Shown in pieces: positions 16,514 through 26,435 of a stretch of 64,000 nt of DNA. The stretch is from NCBI GenBank assembly GCA_029246685.1, contig JAQWMR010000010.1:1-64000 (forward strand), in the 5' to 3' direction. Positions within the stretch are counted from its first letter, which is position 1. Every line of letters begins with the position of its first letter. A program made the position numbers and the translations under genes. Origin of the DNA: Acidimicrobiales bacterium. GTDB lineage: Bacteria > Actinomycetota > Acidimicrobiia > Acidimicrobiales > Aldehydirespiratoraceae. The notes beneath the pieces are model-generated. The model made no database searches. It was not told the DNA's origin and was given only the letters and a program-made list of their open reading frames with translations.

Positions 16514-17365
16514 ATGGACTCTCCGTACGGCGTCGCCGCCATCCAGCTCCGGCCCACCCCCGATCGAGACCGAAATCTGCAGGCGGCCGCCGAGCTCATC
16601 GACGAGGCCGCCGGACTCGGCGCGGAGCTCGTGGTGCTGCCCGAGATCTTCTCCGCGCCCTTCGTGGCAGCGGAAGTCGATCCCACCTACTTCTCGTGGG
16701 CCGAGGCGCTCGACGGCCCGTCGAATGCGGTTGTCGCCGAGCGGTCGGCCGCCCACGGGATCACCATCGTATCCTCGGTCTTCGAAGCGAGTGCGACGCC
16801 GGGCGTGCACCACAACACCGCCAGCGTCTTCGTGAACGGCGAGGTCGCCGTGCACTACCGCAAGTCCCACCTGCCCTTCTCCAACGGCTTCCCCGAGAAG
16901 TACTACTTCCGCCCGGGGGAGGAACCGCCGCCGGTGGTCGACGTAGGTCCCACCAAGGCGGGGGTGATCGTCTGCTACGAGCGCCACTTCCCGGAACTCG
17001 GACGGCTGGTCGCCCTCGGTGGCGCGTCCGTGATGTGCGTTCCCGTCGCGTGCGCGAGCGCGCCGACCAAAGAGGTCTTCCAACTCGAGCTCCGCGCCCA
17101 CGCGGTGTTCAACTCCATGTTCGTCGTCTGTGCCAACCGGGTCGGTCTAGAAGGCAGCGGCGAAGCGGGCAAGGACTACTACGGGTTGAGCGCGGTCTAT
17201 CAGCCGGACGGTGACATCGCATCACAGGCGGGTACGGAAGACTCTGAGGTAGTGTTCGCGCGGGTGGATCTTGCGAGCATTGCCGAGCGTCGACAACGGC
17301 TTCCGTTTCTTCGTGACCGCAGGCCGCTGCTTTACCGAGGTCTTGTCGAGGATTTCTCGACATGA
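16514..17365 (+). CDS. Beta-ureidopropionase-like carbon-nitrogen hydrolase
   Basis: 283-residue nitrilase-superfamily amidase with triad Glu44 (VLPEIFSAPF), Lys117 (HYRKSHLPF) and Cys154 (VIVCYERHFPE). The CYxRHFPE context and the preceding PEKYYFRPGE are shared with N-carbamoyl-beta-alanine amidohydrolases and N-carbamoylputrescine amidases. Following a dihydropyrimidinase in the same operon, the likely reaction is release of CO2 and ammonia from an N-carbamoyl beta-amino acid. It is followed after 25 bp by the importer lipoprotein gene, tying catabolism to uptake. Confidence 0.87.
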   Translation: MDSPYGVAAIQLRPTPDRDRNLQAAAELIDEAAGLGAELVVLPEIFSAPFVAAEVDPTYFSWAEALDGPSNAVVAERSAAHGITIVSSVFEASATPGVHHNTASVFVNGEVAVHYRKSHLPFSNGFPEKYYFRPGEEPPPVVDVGPTKAGVIVCYERHFPELGRLVALGGASVMCVPVACASAPTKEVFQLELRAHAVFNSMFVVCANRVGLEGSGEAGKDYYGLSAVYQPDGDIASQAGTEDSEVVFARVDLASIAERRQRLPFLRDRRPLLYRGLVEDFST

Positions 17366-17390
17366 GAGAAACCCATCACCTGGAGGAAAA

Positions 17391-18521
17391 ATGAGAATGA
17401 CACGTAGACCAAGATGGCGCCTGTTTCTGGCGCTCTTCGTTGGGTTCGCACTCTTCGCCGCGGCGTGCGGTGACGATGACTCGGATGAAGGCTCCGACGG
17501 AGGCGGCGAACTCACCCCGATCTCGCTACAGCTCCAGTGGTTCACTCAGGGCCAGTTCTGTGGCTATTACGCCGGCATCGAGCAGGGCTACTATGCCGAT
17601 CGCGGTCTCGACCTGACGATCATCGAGGGCGGCGTCGACATCATTCCGCAGACGGTCGTGGCCAACGGCGATGCCGACTACGCGGTGTCGTTTACCGTTC
17701 GCGGCCTCGCATCTCGCGAAGCCGAAGCGGAGATCACGCAGATCGCGCAGGTCTTCCAGCGTGCCGGAACCCGGCAGGTCTCGTGGGCCGACTCGGGCAT
17801 CACGACGGTCGCCGACTGGGAAGGCAAGAAGATCGGCAACTGGGGCTTCGGTAACGAGTTCGAGGTCCTCGCCGCGATCCGTCAGGCCGGTCTCGACCCG
17901 TCAGCGGATGTCGAGCTCGTACAGCAGCAGTTCGACATGGTGGCGCTCGTCAACCGTGAAATCGACGCCGCCCAAGCGACGATCTACAACGAGTACGCCC
18001 AGATGCTGGAGACGGTGAACCCGGACACGGGCGAACTCATCCAGCCGGACGAACTCCACGTGATCGACTACAACGACCTCGGAGTCGCCATGCTCCAAGA
18101 CGCGCTGTGGGCCAGCACGAATCGACTCAACGAGGAGGAGTTCCGGGCGCAGACCGTCGACTTCCTCGCTGCGTCGATGGAGGGTTGGATCTACTGCCGC
18201 GACAACCTCGAGGCTGGTGTGGAGCTCGTTCTCGACAACGCTCCGATCCTCGGTGAGGGCCACCAGCGCTGGATGATCAACGAGATCAACAGCCTCATCT
18301 GGCCGTCCCCCGACGGTGTCGGTGTGCTCGATCCGGATCTGTACCAGCAGACCGTCGACGTTGCGGTCGAGTTCGAGATCTTGGCCGGTCAGCCGGACGA
18401 GGAAGCCACTCGTACGGACCTCATCAACGAGGCACTCGACCAGCTCCGTGGCGACGGCCTCGATGTGACCGGCGACAGCTACGCCCGCATCGAAGTCGAA
18501 CCCACACCCGGCGGCGAGTGA
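17391..18521 (+). CDS. ABC importer substrate-binding lipoprotein (NMT1/ThiY-like)
   Basis: 376-residue lipoprotein: basic n-region MRMTRRPRWR, hydrophobic core, lipobox AAAC with Cys26. The mature part starts with ISLQLQWFTQGQFCGYYAGIEQGYYADRGLDLTI, the opening typical of SsuA/THI5/NMT1 binding proteins, which carry aminopyrimidines, sulfonates or nitrate. The W-x-QFxGYYxAxxxGYY pattern is particularly like pyrimidine-precursor (ThiY) proteins. The start has a strong SD GGAGGAAAA at 17382. It precedes its two permeases and lies in the catabolic operon. The ligand is probably an aminopyrimidine, uracil-like or hydantoin compound; that is inferred. Confidence 0.9.
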   Translation: MRMTRRPRWRLFLALFVGFALFAAACGDDDSDEGSDGGGELTPISLQLQWFTQGQFCGYYAGIEQGYYADRGLDLTIIEGGVDIIPQTVVANGDADYAVSFTVRGLASREAEAEITQIAQVFQRAGTRQVSWADSGITTVADWEGKKIGNWGFGNEFEVLAAIRQAGLDPSADVELVQQQFDMVALVNREIDAAQATIYNEYAQMLETVNPDTGELIQPDELHVIDYNDLGVAMLQDALWASTNRLNEEEFRAQTVDFLAASMEGWIYCRDNLEAGVELVLDNAPILGEGHQRWMINEINSLIWPSPDGVGVLDPDLYQQTVDVAVEFEILAGQPDEEATRTDLINEALDQLRGDGLDVTGDSYARIEVEPTPGGE

Positions 18522-18563
18522 GCGCAGCCTGAGTCCGTTGATGCCGACTGAGCTCGAATCCTC

Positions 18564-19448
18564 GTGAAGCAGAAGGCACTTAACGGACTGAAACGAGTCC
18601 TTCCTTCGGCGGTAGCCATCGTGGCGCTCTGTGCGCTCTACGAGGGCTACCGCCGGATGGGACTCGCCACCGACGATCAGTGGCCGGTGGTCGGCGGCGA
18701 TCTGCCGGTCAAGACGAATCAGGTGACGATGCCGGAGTTGTCCGACATCGTCAGCCGCTTCTTTGAGCCGCAGCAGCGGAGAAGCAGCACCACCGTGCTC
18801 GAGGCCGTGATCCAGGGCTCGTGGTACACCATGCGGATCTCGGCCGCGGGCTTCCTGATGGGCGCCGTCATCGGGATGTCGCTGGCCATCCTCATGCTGC
18901 GGTCCAAGCTGCTCGAGCGAGGGATCCTGCCGTGGATCATCGTCTCGCAGACCATCCCCCTCCTTGCCCTCGCTCCGGTCATCGTGACGTGGGGCAACCG
19001 GATCGAGATCGTCGACTGGCAGCCGTGGATGTCGGTGTCGCTGATCGCGACCTATCTCACGTTCTTCCCCGTTGCGGTGAACGGACTCCGCGGGCTGCAG
19101 TCGCCGCCCGCCCACTCCATCGAGTTGATGGATTCCTACGCGTCGACGAGACGCCAGACCCTTCTCAAGGTCCGCCTGCCGGGGGCCGTGCCCTACCTCA
19201 TCCCGGCGCTCAAGCTCGCGGCCGCGGCCTCGATCATCGGCTCTATCGTCGGTGAGATCTCGATCGGCCTTCCCGGTGGCGTCGGGCGACTCATCCTTGC
19301 CTATGCCCAGCAGGCGCAGACCGACCCGCCCAAGATGTATTGCGCGATCATCGGCGCCGGCGTGCTCGGCCTCGTGTTCACCTCGGCCGTCGGTGGACTC
19401 GAACGGCTCATGCCCGGGTCCCGTCACCGATCGGATGTGGCGCTGTGA
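18564..19448 (+). CDS. ABC importer permease (SsuC/ThiX type)
   Basis: 294-residue inner-membrane permease of the BPD_transp_1 family. After one N-terminal hydrophobic helix (about 13-25) and a roughly 60-residue external segment come five to six further membrane helices. The coupling EAA-like loop is ELMDSYASTRRQTLLKVRLPGAVPYL (near 195-220). GTG 18564 is the start; the stop overlaps the next permease start by 4 bp, so the two make a heterodimeric channel. The long extracytoplasmic segment between helices 1 and 2 is longer than in most SsuC proteins. Confidence 0.88.
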   Translation: MKQKALNGLKRVLPSAVAIVALCALYEGYRRMGLATDDQWPVVGGDLPVKTNQVTMPELSDIVSRFFEPQQRRSSTTVLEAVIQGSWYTMRISAAGFLMGAVIGMSLAILMLRSKLLERGILPWIIVSQTIPLLALAPVIVTWGNRIEIVDWQPWMSVSLIATYLTFFPVAVNGLRGLQSPPAHSIELMDSYASTRRQTLLKVRLPGAVPYLIPALKLAAAASIIGSIVGEISIGLPGGVGRLILAYAQQAQTDPPKMYCAIIGAGVLGLVFTSAVGGLERLMPGSRHRSDVAL

Positions 19449-20233
19449 AGGTGCTCTCGCGATTCTCGGACCGGATCTCGACCGTCGTGGTTCCGCTGGT
19501 CTTCGGCGCAGTCTTCTTCTCCCTCTGGGAATGGATGGTGCGCGCGTTCGACATCAAGCAGTTCCTTCTCCCCAGCCCGTCCTCGATCTACGCCGCCGTG
19601 GGTGACAACGCACAGCGGATCTGGGACGGGGTGGAGATCACCGGCGGCAACGCTGTCTACGGCCTCGTCGTCGGCTCGATCGTCGCGATCCTCGCGGCGC
19701 TTTTCGCGTCGCGGTGGGACTGGTTCAGCGATGTGGTCACCCCGCTCGCCTCGGGCATGGCTGCCGTGCCGATCGTCTCGTTGGCTCCGGTTTTCAACAT
19801 CTGGTTCGGATCGACAAACTCGTTCTCGCGACGACTCGTCGTGATCGTGGTGGTGTTCTTCCCCGTGTTCGTCAACGTGACCAAGGGCCTCACCCAGGTC
19901 GACTTGATCCACGTCGAGTTGATGCGGAGTCAGGCGGCCTCCGAGTGGTCGGTGATCCGCCGCGTCCGGATCCCGAACGCGATTCCGTTTCTCATGTCGT
20001 CGCTTCGGCTGGCCAGTTCACTGGCCATCATCTCGGCGATCGTCGCCGAGTACTTCGGTGGCACCCAGGGCTCGCTCGGTCAGCTGATCACCCAGAGCGC
20101 TGGCCTGTCGCGCTACGATATCGCCTGGGCCGCCGTGCTCGGAGCCAGTGCGGTCGGCATCGCGATGTTCGCTGTGGTCGCCGCACTGGAGTGGGTCGCC
20201 ATGCCCTGGCGCCGCCAGAGCACCGGCGCGTGA
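19445..20233 (+). CDS. ABC importer permease, second subunit
   Basis: 262-residue membrane permease of the same family as the preceding gene, with a coupling loop ELMRSQAASEWSVIRRVRIPNAIPFL near residue 160 that pairs with the ATPase at 10169. Begins at GTG 19445 inside the upstream stop (GTGA). Typical six-helix core with PSPSSIYAAV after helix 1, a feature of SsuC/TauC/ThiX-like permeases. It ends the plus-strand cluster A and converges with the LLM gene of cluster B after 7 bp. Confidence 0.88.
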   Translation: MKVLSRFSDRISTVVVPLVFGAVFFSLWEWMVRAFDIKQFLLPSPSSIYAAVGDNAQRIWDGVEITGGNAVYGLVVGSIVAILAALFASRWDWFSDVVTPLASGMAAVPIVSLAPVFNIWFGSTNSFSRRLVVIVVVFFPVFVNVTKGLTQVDLIHVELMRSQAASEWSVIRRVRIPNAIPFLMSSLRLASSLAIISAIVAEYFGGTQGSLGQLITQSAGLSRYDIAWAAVLGASAVGIAMFAVVAALEWVAMPWRRQSTGA

Positions 20234-20240
20234 TCGACGT

Positions 20241-21245
20241 CTAGCCCCGCGGGTTGATGGCCGGGATGATGCGTTGGCCGTAGGCGTTGAGCGTCTCGTC
20301 CTTCTGGTCGTGCATCAGGTAGATCGCGAACTGATCGACTCCGAGCGCTTCAAGTGCCTTGAGTCGTTCGATGTGGGCGTCTTCGTCACCGAGGATGCAG
20401 AACCGATCGATGATGTCGTCGGGCACGAAGTCGGTGTGGTCGTGGCCGGCTTTGCCGTGGCCAGCGTAGTCGTAGCCTTCGCGGCCCCTGATGTAGTCGG
20501 TGAGCGCCTTCGGCACCGCACCGCTGTCGCCGTAGCGCTCGACGATGTCGGCCACGTGGTTGCCGACCATCCCACCGAACCAGCGGCACTGGTCGCGCTG
20601 ATGGGCGAGATCGGCTCCAACGTAGGCGGGCGCGGCCACGCACATGTAGAGGTCGTCGGGGTTGCGGCCGGCGTCACTCGCGGCGGCGCGCACGGCATTG
20701 ATCATCCACTCGGCGAGGTCGAGGTCGGCGAGCTGGAGGATGAAGCCGTCGGTTTCCCGGCCACACAGGTCGAGCGCCTTGGGCCCGTAGCCGGCCATGA
20801 GGATGTCGAGCTTGGAGTCGTTCGCCCAGGGGAATCGCTGCTGGGTGCCGTTGTAGGTGACCTCGCGTCCCTCGGCGAGTTCCTTGATGACGTGCATCGA
20901 GTCACTGAGCGTCGACAGTTTCGTGGGCGTGTGGCCGAGCACCCGCATCGCGGAGTCGCCCCGGCCGATGCCGCAGACCGTGCGGTTGCCGAACATGTCG
21001 TTGAGGGTCGCGTAGTGCGAAGCGGTGACCGTCCAGTTGCGGGTGCCAGGGTTGGTCACCATGGGGCCGACGATCATGCGGTTCGTGGCCGACAGCATCT
21101 GGCTGAAGATCACATACGGCTCCTGCCACAGCACATGGCTGTCGAAGGCCCAGCCGTGGCTGAAGCCGAGCTGCTCGGCCTTCCGGGCGAGATCGACGAC
21201 CCGCCACGCCGGAGGGTCGGTCTGGAGAACGACGCCGAAGTCCAT
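20241..21245 (-). CDS. LLM-class F420-dependent oxidoreductase (TIGR03842-like)
   Basis: 334-residue luciferase-like TIM-barrel oxidoreductase. The sequence from MDFGVVLQTDP through GWAFDSHVLWQEPYVIF, MVTNPGTRNWTVTAS, CGIGRGDSAMRVLG and AGYGPKALDLCGRETDG is, from memory, very like the TIGR03842 F420-dependent family. Start ATG 21245 has a GAGGAG box. Last gene of the minus-strand nitrilase > aminotransferase > dihydropyrimidinase > MmsA > LLM run, 22 bp after mmsA. All later steps of reductive pyrimidine breakdown are encoded here except the first ring reduction, making this the best candidate for that step; not demonstrated. Confidence 0.87.
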   Translation of the reverse strand: MDFGVVLQTDPPAWRVVDLARKAEQLGFSHGWAFDSHVLWQEPYVIFSQMLSATNRMIVGPMVTNPGTRNWTVTASHYATLNDMFGNRTVCGIGRGDSAMRVLGHTPTKLSTLSDSMHVIKELAEGREVTYNGTQQRFPWANDSKLDILMAGYGPKALDLCGRETDGFILQLADLDLAEWMINAVRAAASDAGRNPDDLYMCVAAPAYVGADLAHQRDQCRWFGGMVGNHVADIVERYGDSGAVPKALTDYIRGREGYDYAGHGKAGHDHTDFVPDDIIDRFCILGDEDAHIERLKALEALGVDQFAIYLMHDQKDETLNAYGQRIIPAINPRG

Positions 21246-21267
21246 GGATGCTCCTCTTCGTATCGAG

Positions 21268-22755
<1,488 letters not shown>

Positions 22756-22763
22756 GAGTGCCC

Positions 22764-24170
22764 TTAGATGAGGTAGTCGGAGAGACTGCGGCGAACGTAG
22801 TGCCCGTGGCCGGTCGATCCGGTGTAGGTGTCGTTCTCGATGATCACGCGACCGCGAGACATCACCGTGTGGACATGGCCGTTGATCTCGAAGCCCTCCC
22901 AGGCCGAGTGGTCCATGTTCATGTGGTGGTTCTCTTCACTGATCGTCCATGTGCGGTTCGGGTCGTAGAGCACGATGTCGGCGTCCGCGCCGGGCTGGAT
23001 CGTCCCCTTCTTCGGATACAGGCCGAACATGCGGGCCGGCGTGGTCGAGCACAGCTCGACCCAGCGCGGGAGTGAGATCTCGCCGTTGACCACGCCCTGG
23101 TAGATCAGGTCCATGCGGTGTTCGACGCCGCCGATGCCGTTGGGGATCGCCCGGAAGTCATCGCGGCCGAGTTCCTTCTGATCCTTCATGCAGAACGGGC
23201 AGTGGTCGGTGGCGACCACGCTGAGATCGTTGGTGCGGAGTCCCTTCCACAGGTCCTCGTGGTGGTGGGCGTGCTTGGTCCGCAGAGGTGTGGAACAGAC
23301 GTAGGCGGCACCGTCGAACCCCTGATCGAGATGGTCTTCCACGTTCAGGTAGAGGTACTGCGGGCACGTCTCCGCGAACACGTTCGCGCCGTTGTTCCTG
23401 GCGATCGCGACCTGTTCGAGTGCCTCCGAGGCGGACAGGTGCACAATGTAGAGCGGAGCGGCGCCGACCTTGGCGAGCTGGATCGCCCGATGGGTCGCCT
23501 CGCTCTCGAACTCAGGTCGTCGCACGTAACCGTGGTTGACCGGGTCGGTCTCGCCTCGCTCGACTGCCTGCTCGGCGAGGACGTCGATGGCGAGGCCGTT
23601 CTCGGCGTGCATCATGATCAGCGCGCCGTTGCCGGCGGCCTGCTGCATGGCTCGCAGGATCTGCCCGTCGTCGGAGAGGAACACGCCGGGGTAGGCCATG
23701 AACAGCTTGAAGCTGGTGATGCCTTCGTCGACGAGAGCGTCCATGTCCTTCAGCGACTGCTCGGTGACGTCGCCGATGATCTGGTGGAAGCCGTAGTCGA
23801 TCGCGCACTTGCCTTCGGCCTTGGCCCGCCACTGGTCGTGGGTGTCGCGCACGCCCTGGCCGAAGCTCTGCACCGCGAAGTCGACGATCGTGGTGGTGCC
23901 GCCCCATGCAGCAGCGCGGGTGCCGTTCTCGAAGTCATCGGACGCCACGGTGCCGCCGAACGGCAACTCCATGTGGGTGTGTCCGTCCACGCCGCCGGGG
24001 ATGACATAGAGGCCGCTCGCATCGATGACCTCTGCGTCGGCCTCGGCTGTCGTGGCGACGTCGGATCCCGGTTGGAGGACGGCGACGATGGTCTCGCCAT
24101 CGATCAGTACGTCGGCTGGGTCGGCGCCGGTCGAGCTGATCACGGTGCCGTTCTTGATGAGCTTCTTCAT
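22764..24170 (-). CDS. hydA: Dihydropyrimidinase
   Basis: 468-residue cyclic amidase matching classical dihydropyrimidinase throughout: zinc ligands His64/His66 (GHTHMELPFGGT), carboxylated Lys155 (TSFKLFMAYPG), MMHAENG, YIVHLSASEAL, FAETCPQYL, and VATDHCPFCMKDQKELG with the metal Asp, then the GIGGVEHRMDLIY segment. Hydrolyses dihydrouracil or dihydrothymine to N-carbamoyl-beta-alanine or N-carbamoyl-beta-aminoisobutyrate. ATG 24170 is used; the frame is open further upstream but only inside the aminotransferase gene, whose stop overlaps this start by 4 bp. Second copy relative to the divergent enzyme at 14070. Confidence 0.93.
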   Translation of the reverse strand: MKKLIKNGTVISSTGADPADVLIDGETIVAVLQPGSDVATTAEADAEVIDASGLYVIPGGVDGHTHMELPFGGTVASDDFENGTRAAAWGGTTTIVDFAVQSFGQGVRDTHDQWRAKAEGKCAIDYGFHQIIGDVTEQSLKDMDALVDEGITSFKLFMAYPGVFLSDDGQILRAMQQAAGNGALIMMHAENGLAIDVLAEQAVERGETDPVNHGYVRRPEFESEATHRAIQLAKVGAAPLYIVHLSASEALEQVAIARNNGANVFAETCPQYLYLNVEDHLDQGFDGAAYVCSTPLRTKHAHHHEDLWKGLRTNDLSVVATDHCPFCMKDQKELGRDDFRAIPNGIGGVEHRMDLIYQGVVNGEISLPRWVELCSTTPARMFGLYPKKGTIQPGADADIVLYDPNRTWTISEENHHMNMDHSAWEGFEINGHVHTVMSRGRVIIENDTYTGSTGHGHYVRRSLSDYLI

Positions 24171-25456
24171 GCTGTCTCCTCGATCGCAGCGACCAGGGCG
24201 GCGATGCCCTCGTCGATCTCTTCCTCGGTCACGTCGAGCATCGGGGTGATGCGGATCGCATTCCCGTAGAGGCCGCCCTTGCCGACGAGCACTCCCCGAC
24301 GCTTGCATCCTTCCAGAATGGCGCCGGCGCGGCTTGCGTCCGGCTCGATCGATTCGGGGTGCACCGTTTCGATGGCCTGCATGAGCCCCTTGCCCCGGAG
24401 CTCCGCGATCCACGGAGTCGCGTCGACCACGGGCTGCAGGGCGGCCACGAGACGGTCGCCCATCGCCTTCGCGTTGGCTTGGAGGTCGTTGTCGAGCACG
24501 TAGTCGAGCGTGGCCAGGCCGGCCGACGCCGAGAGCGGATTGCCGCCGAACGTGCTGAACGACAGGGCGCTGATGGTGTCCATGATCTCGGCTCGGGCGA
24601 CGATGCCGGCGAGAGTGATGCCGTTACCGACGCCCTTGGCGAACGTGAGCATGTCCGGCACCACGTCGTGTGCCTCGTAGCCCCAGAAGTGCTCGCCGGT
24701 TCGGCCCCATCCCGTCTGCACTTCGTCGGTGACGAAGAGGATGCCGTGGTTCGACAGGATCTTCTGCAGCGACCCGAAGAAGCCGTCGGGCGGCGTGGCG
24801 AAGCCGCCGACCCCCTGGATCGGCTCGGCAATCAGGCAGGCGACGTCGCCGGCCGTCATCATGTCGATCACCTGTTGGAGGTCGTCCGCGCAAGCGTTGG
24901 TGAACTCCTCGTCGTCCATGTTCCGGAACGGACTGCGCAGGCGATAGCCGCCTTGGACGAAGTTGACGGACAGCCCGGAGAGGCTCGTTGAGCTCCATGA
25001 CGAGTGGGAGGTGATTGCCTGGGCGGTGAAGGAACGGCCGTGGTAGCTGTTGCGCATCGCGAGCACCTGGTTGGACTTGCGATAGCTGGTGGCCAACAGA
25101 ATGGCCGTGTCGTTCGCCTCGCTGCCGGACGTGGTGAAGAACACCCGAGCATCCGGGATGCCCGACTGCGCCGCGATCTTCTCGGCGAGCTCGATCATCG
25201 GCTCGCACAGGTAGAGCGTGGAGGTGTGCATCACCTTGGCCGCCTGCGCTTGGACAGCGGCGACCACGGCCGCGTTGCTGTGGCCGACCATGGTGGTGAG
25301 CACGCCGCCGAAGAAGTCCAGGTAGCGATTGCCTTCGATGTCGAAGACGTAGCCCCCGTCGCCTCGTTCGATCGAGATGGGCTCCTGGTAGAGCGGGTGC
25401 ACGTAGGACGGCAGGATCGCCTTGTAGCGATCGTGGAGCTCGGCGTTTGTGGTCAT
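24167..25456 (-). CDS. Class III aminotransferase (beta-alanine/beta-aminoisobutyrate type)
   Basis: 429-residue PLP enzyme of the class III (AGXT2/omega-amino acid) group. The PLP Lys lies in LTFAKGVGNGITLAG and the cofactor Asp in VTDEVQTGWGRTG; VFFTTSGSEANDTA is the phosphate-binding segment. With a ureidopropionase upstream and MmsA downstream it should transaminate beta-alanine or beta-aminoisobutyrate to the semialdehydes. It shares only the family with the aminotransferase at 12712, which has a Cys-rich insert lacking here. Co-directional, 21 bp after the nitrilase gene. Confidence 0.9.
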   Translation of the reverse strand: MTTNAELHDRYKAILPSYVHPLYQEPISIERGDGGYVFDIEGNRYLDFFGGVLTTMVGHSNAAVVAAVQAQAAKVMHTSTLYLCEPMIELAEKIAAQSGIPDARVFFTTSGSEANDTAILLATSYRKSNQVLAMRNSYHGRSFTAQAITSHSSWSSTSLSGLSVNFVQGGYRLRSPFRNMDDEEFTNACADDLQQVIDMMTAGDVACLIAEPIQGVGGFATPPDGFFGSLQKILSNHGILFVTDEVQTGWGRTGEHFWGYEAHDVVPDMLTFAKGVGNGITLAGIVARAEIMDTISALSFSTFGGNPLSASAGLATLDYVLDNDLQANAKAMGDRLVAALQPVVDATPWIAELRGKGLMQAIETVHPESIEPDASRAGAILEGCKRRGVLVGKGGLYGNAIRITPMLDVTEEEIDEGIAALVAAIEETA

Positions 25457-25477
25457 GGTGCGACGGCCTCGAGCGGT

Positions 25478-26320
25478 TCAGGCTTCGGTGAGGGCGCCGT
25501 ACATGTCCGGGCGCCGGTCGCGGTAGAAAGCCCACTGATCGCGGACCTCGTTCACGAGACCGAGATCGAGGTCGCGAATGACGAGTTCCTCCTCGGTCTC
25601 GGACGCGACGTCGCCGACGAACTGGCCGCGGGGATTGGCGAAGTACGACGTGCCGTAGAAGTCGTTGTCGCCGAGGTCTTCGACGCCGATGCGATTGATC
25701 GCACCGACGAAATACATGTTCGCTGCTGCTGACGCGGTCTGTTCGAGCTGCCAGAGATACGCCGAGAGCCCGCGGCTCGTGGCAGAGGGGTTGAACACCA
25801 TCTGGGCTCCGTTGAGACCGAACGCTCGCCAACCCTCGGGGAAGTGGCGGTCGTAGCAGATGTTGACGGCGACCTTGCCGACCGCGGTGTCGAACACCGG
25901 ATACCCGAGGTTGCCGGGGCGAAAGTAGAACTTCTCCCAGAAACCCTTGACCTGCGGGATGTGCAGCTTGCGGTACTTGCCGAGGTAGGAGCCGTCGGCA
26001 TCGATCACCGCGGCGGTGTTGTAGAGGAATCCGGGCTGCTCCTCCTCGTACATCGGGAGGACCAGGACGATGCCGTACTTGGCAGCCAGCTCCTGGAATC
26101 GCTTGGTCGTGGGACCGTCGGGAATGGCCTCGGCGTAGCTGTAGTACTCGGCGTCCTGGACCTGACAGAAGTACGGCCCGTAGAAGAGCTCCTGGAAGCA
26201 CATCACCTGTGTGCCGGCCGCGGCAGCCTCGGCCAGGTACTTCTCGTGGAGCTCGATCATCGACTCCTTGTCGCCGGTCCAGGCGGTCTGAAGGATCGCG
26301 GCCTTGACAACGTTGGACAT
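25478..26320 (-). CDS. Beta-ureidopropionase / N-carbamoylputrescine amidase-like hydrolase
   Basis: 280-residue nitrilase-superfamily enzyme with triad Glu44 (CFQELFYGPYF), Lys118 (GKYRKLHIP) and Cys155 (NICYDRHFPEGWRAF). The GFWEKFYFRPGN segment before the Cys and NPSATSRGLSAYLWQLEQ after it fit N-carbamoyl-beta-alanine amidohydrolases. First gene of the cluster B operon, with SD GGGAGG, divergent from the MocR regulator at 26436. It should release the beta-amino acid that the next gene transaminates. Confidence 0.9.
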   Translation of the reverse strand: MSNVVKAAILQTAWTGDKESMIELHEKYLAEAAAAGTQVMCFQELFYGPYFCQVQDAEYYSYAEAIPDGPTTKRFQELAAKYGIVLVLPMYEEEQPGFLYNTAAVIDADGSYLGKYRKLHIPQVKGFWEKFYFRPGNLGYPVFDTAVGKVAVNICYDRHFPEGWRAFGLNGAQMVFNPSATSRGLSAYLWQLEQTASAAANMYFVGAINRIGVEDLGDNDFYGTSYFANPRGQFVGDVASETEEELVIRDLDLGLVNEVRDQWAFYRDRRPDMYGALTEA

Positions 26321-26361
26321 GTGATTGGCCTCCCGGCTCGTTCGCGCGCCGAGCAGACGCA

Positions 26362-26407
26362 GCCCCCGACGGGAATCGAACCTATTTGATTGGAGGAGCC
26401 TTTACAA
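26362..26407 (-). other. tRNA 3'-half-like relic (T-arm/acceptor plus anticodon-like hairpin)
   Basis: On the minus strand 26382-26362 reads like a tRNA T-loop and 3' acceptor strand (GGTTCGATTCCCGTCGGGG, then GC). About 25 nt upstream of it (26412-26396) a GGGCC-TTGTAAA-GGCTC hairpin resembles a Tyr(GTA) anticodon arm. The T-stem has one mismatch and no matching D-arm or 5' acceptor strand follows, so no functional tRNA is called; it may be a tRNA-gene scar or chance. Confidence 0.3.
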
Positions 26408-26430
26408 GGCCCACTTTGTGGCATACAAAG
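26401..26430 (+). promoter_or_regulatory. MocR promoter with overlapping inverted repeat
   Basis: TTTACA (26401-26406), a 17-bp spacer and TACAAA (26424-26429) form a good -35/-10 pair placed 6 nt before ATG 26436, indicating a leaderless mRNA. The inverted repeat CTTTGT-N5-ACAAAG (26414-26430) covers the -10 and the TTTACAAG direct element precedes it, a layout expected for autoregulation by MocR and for control of the divergent operon. Confidence 0.6.
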
Positions 26431-26435
26431 CAATC

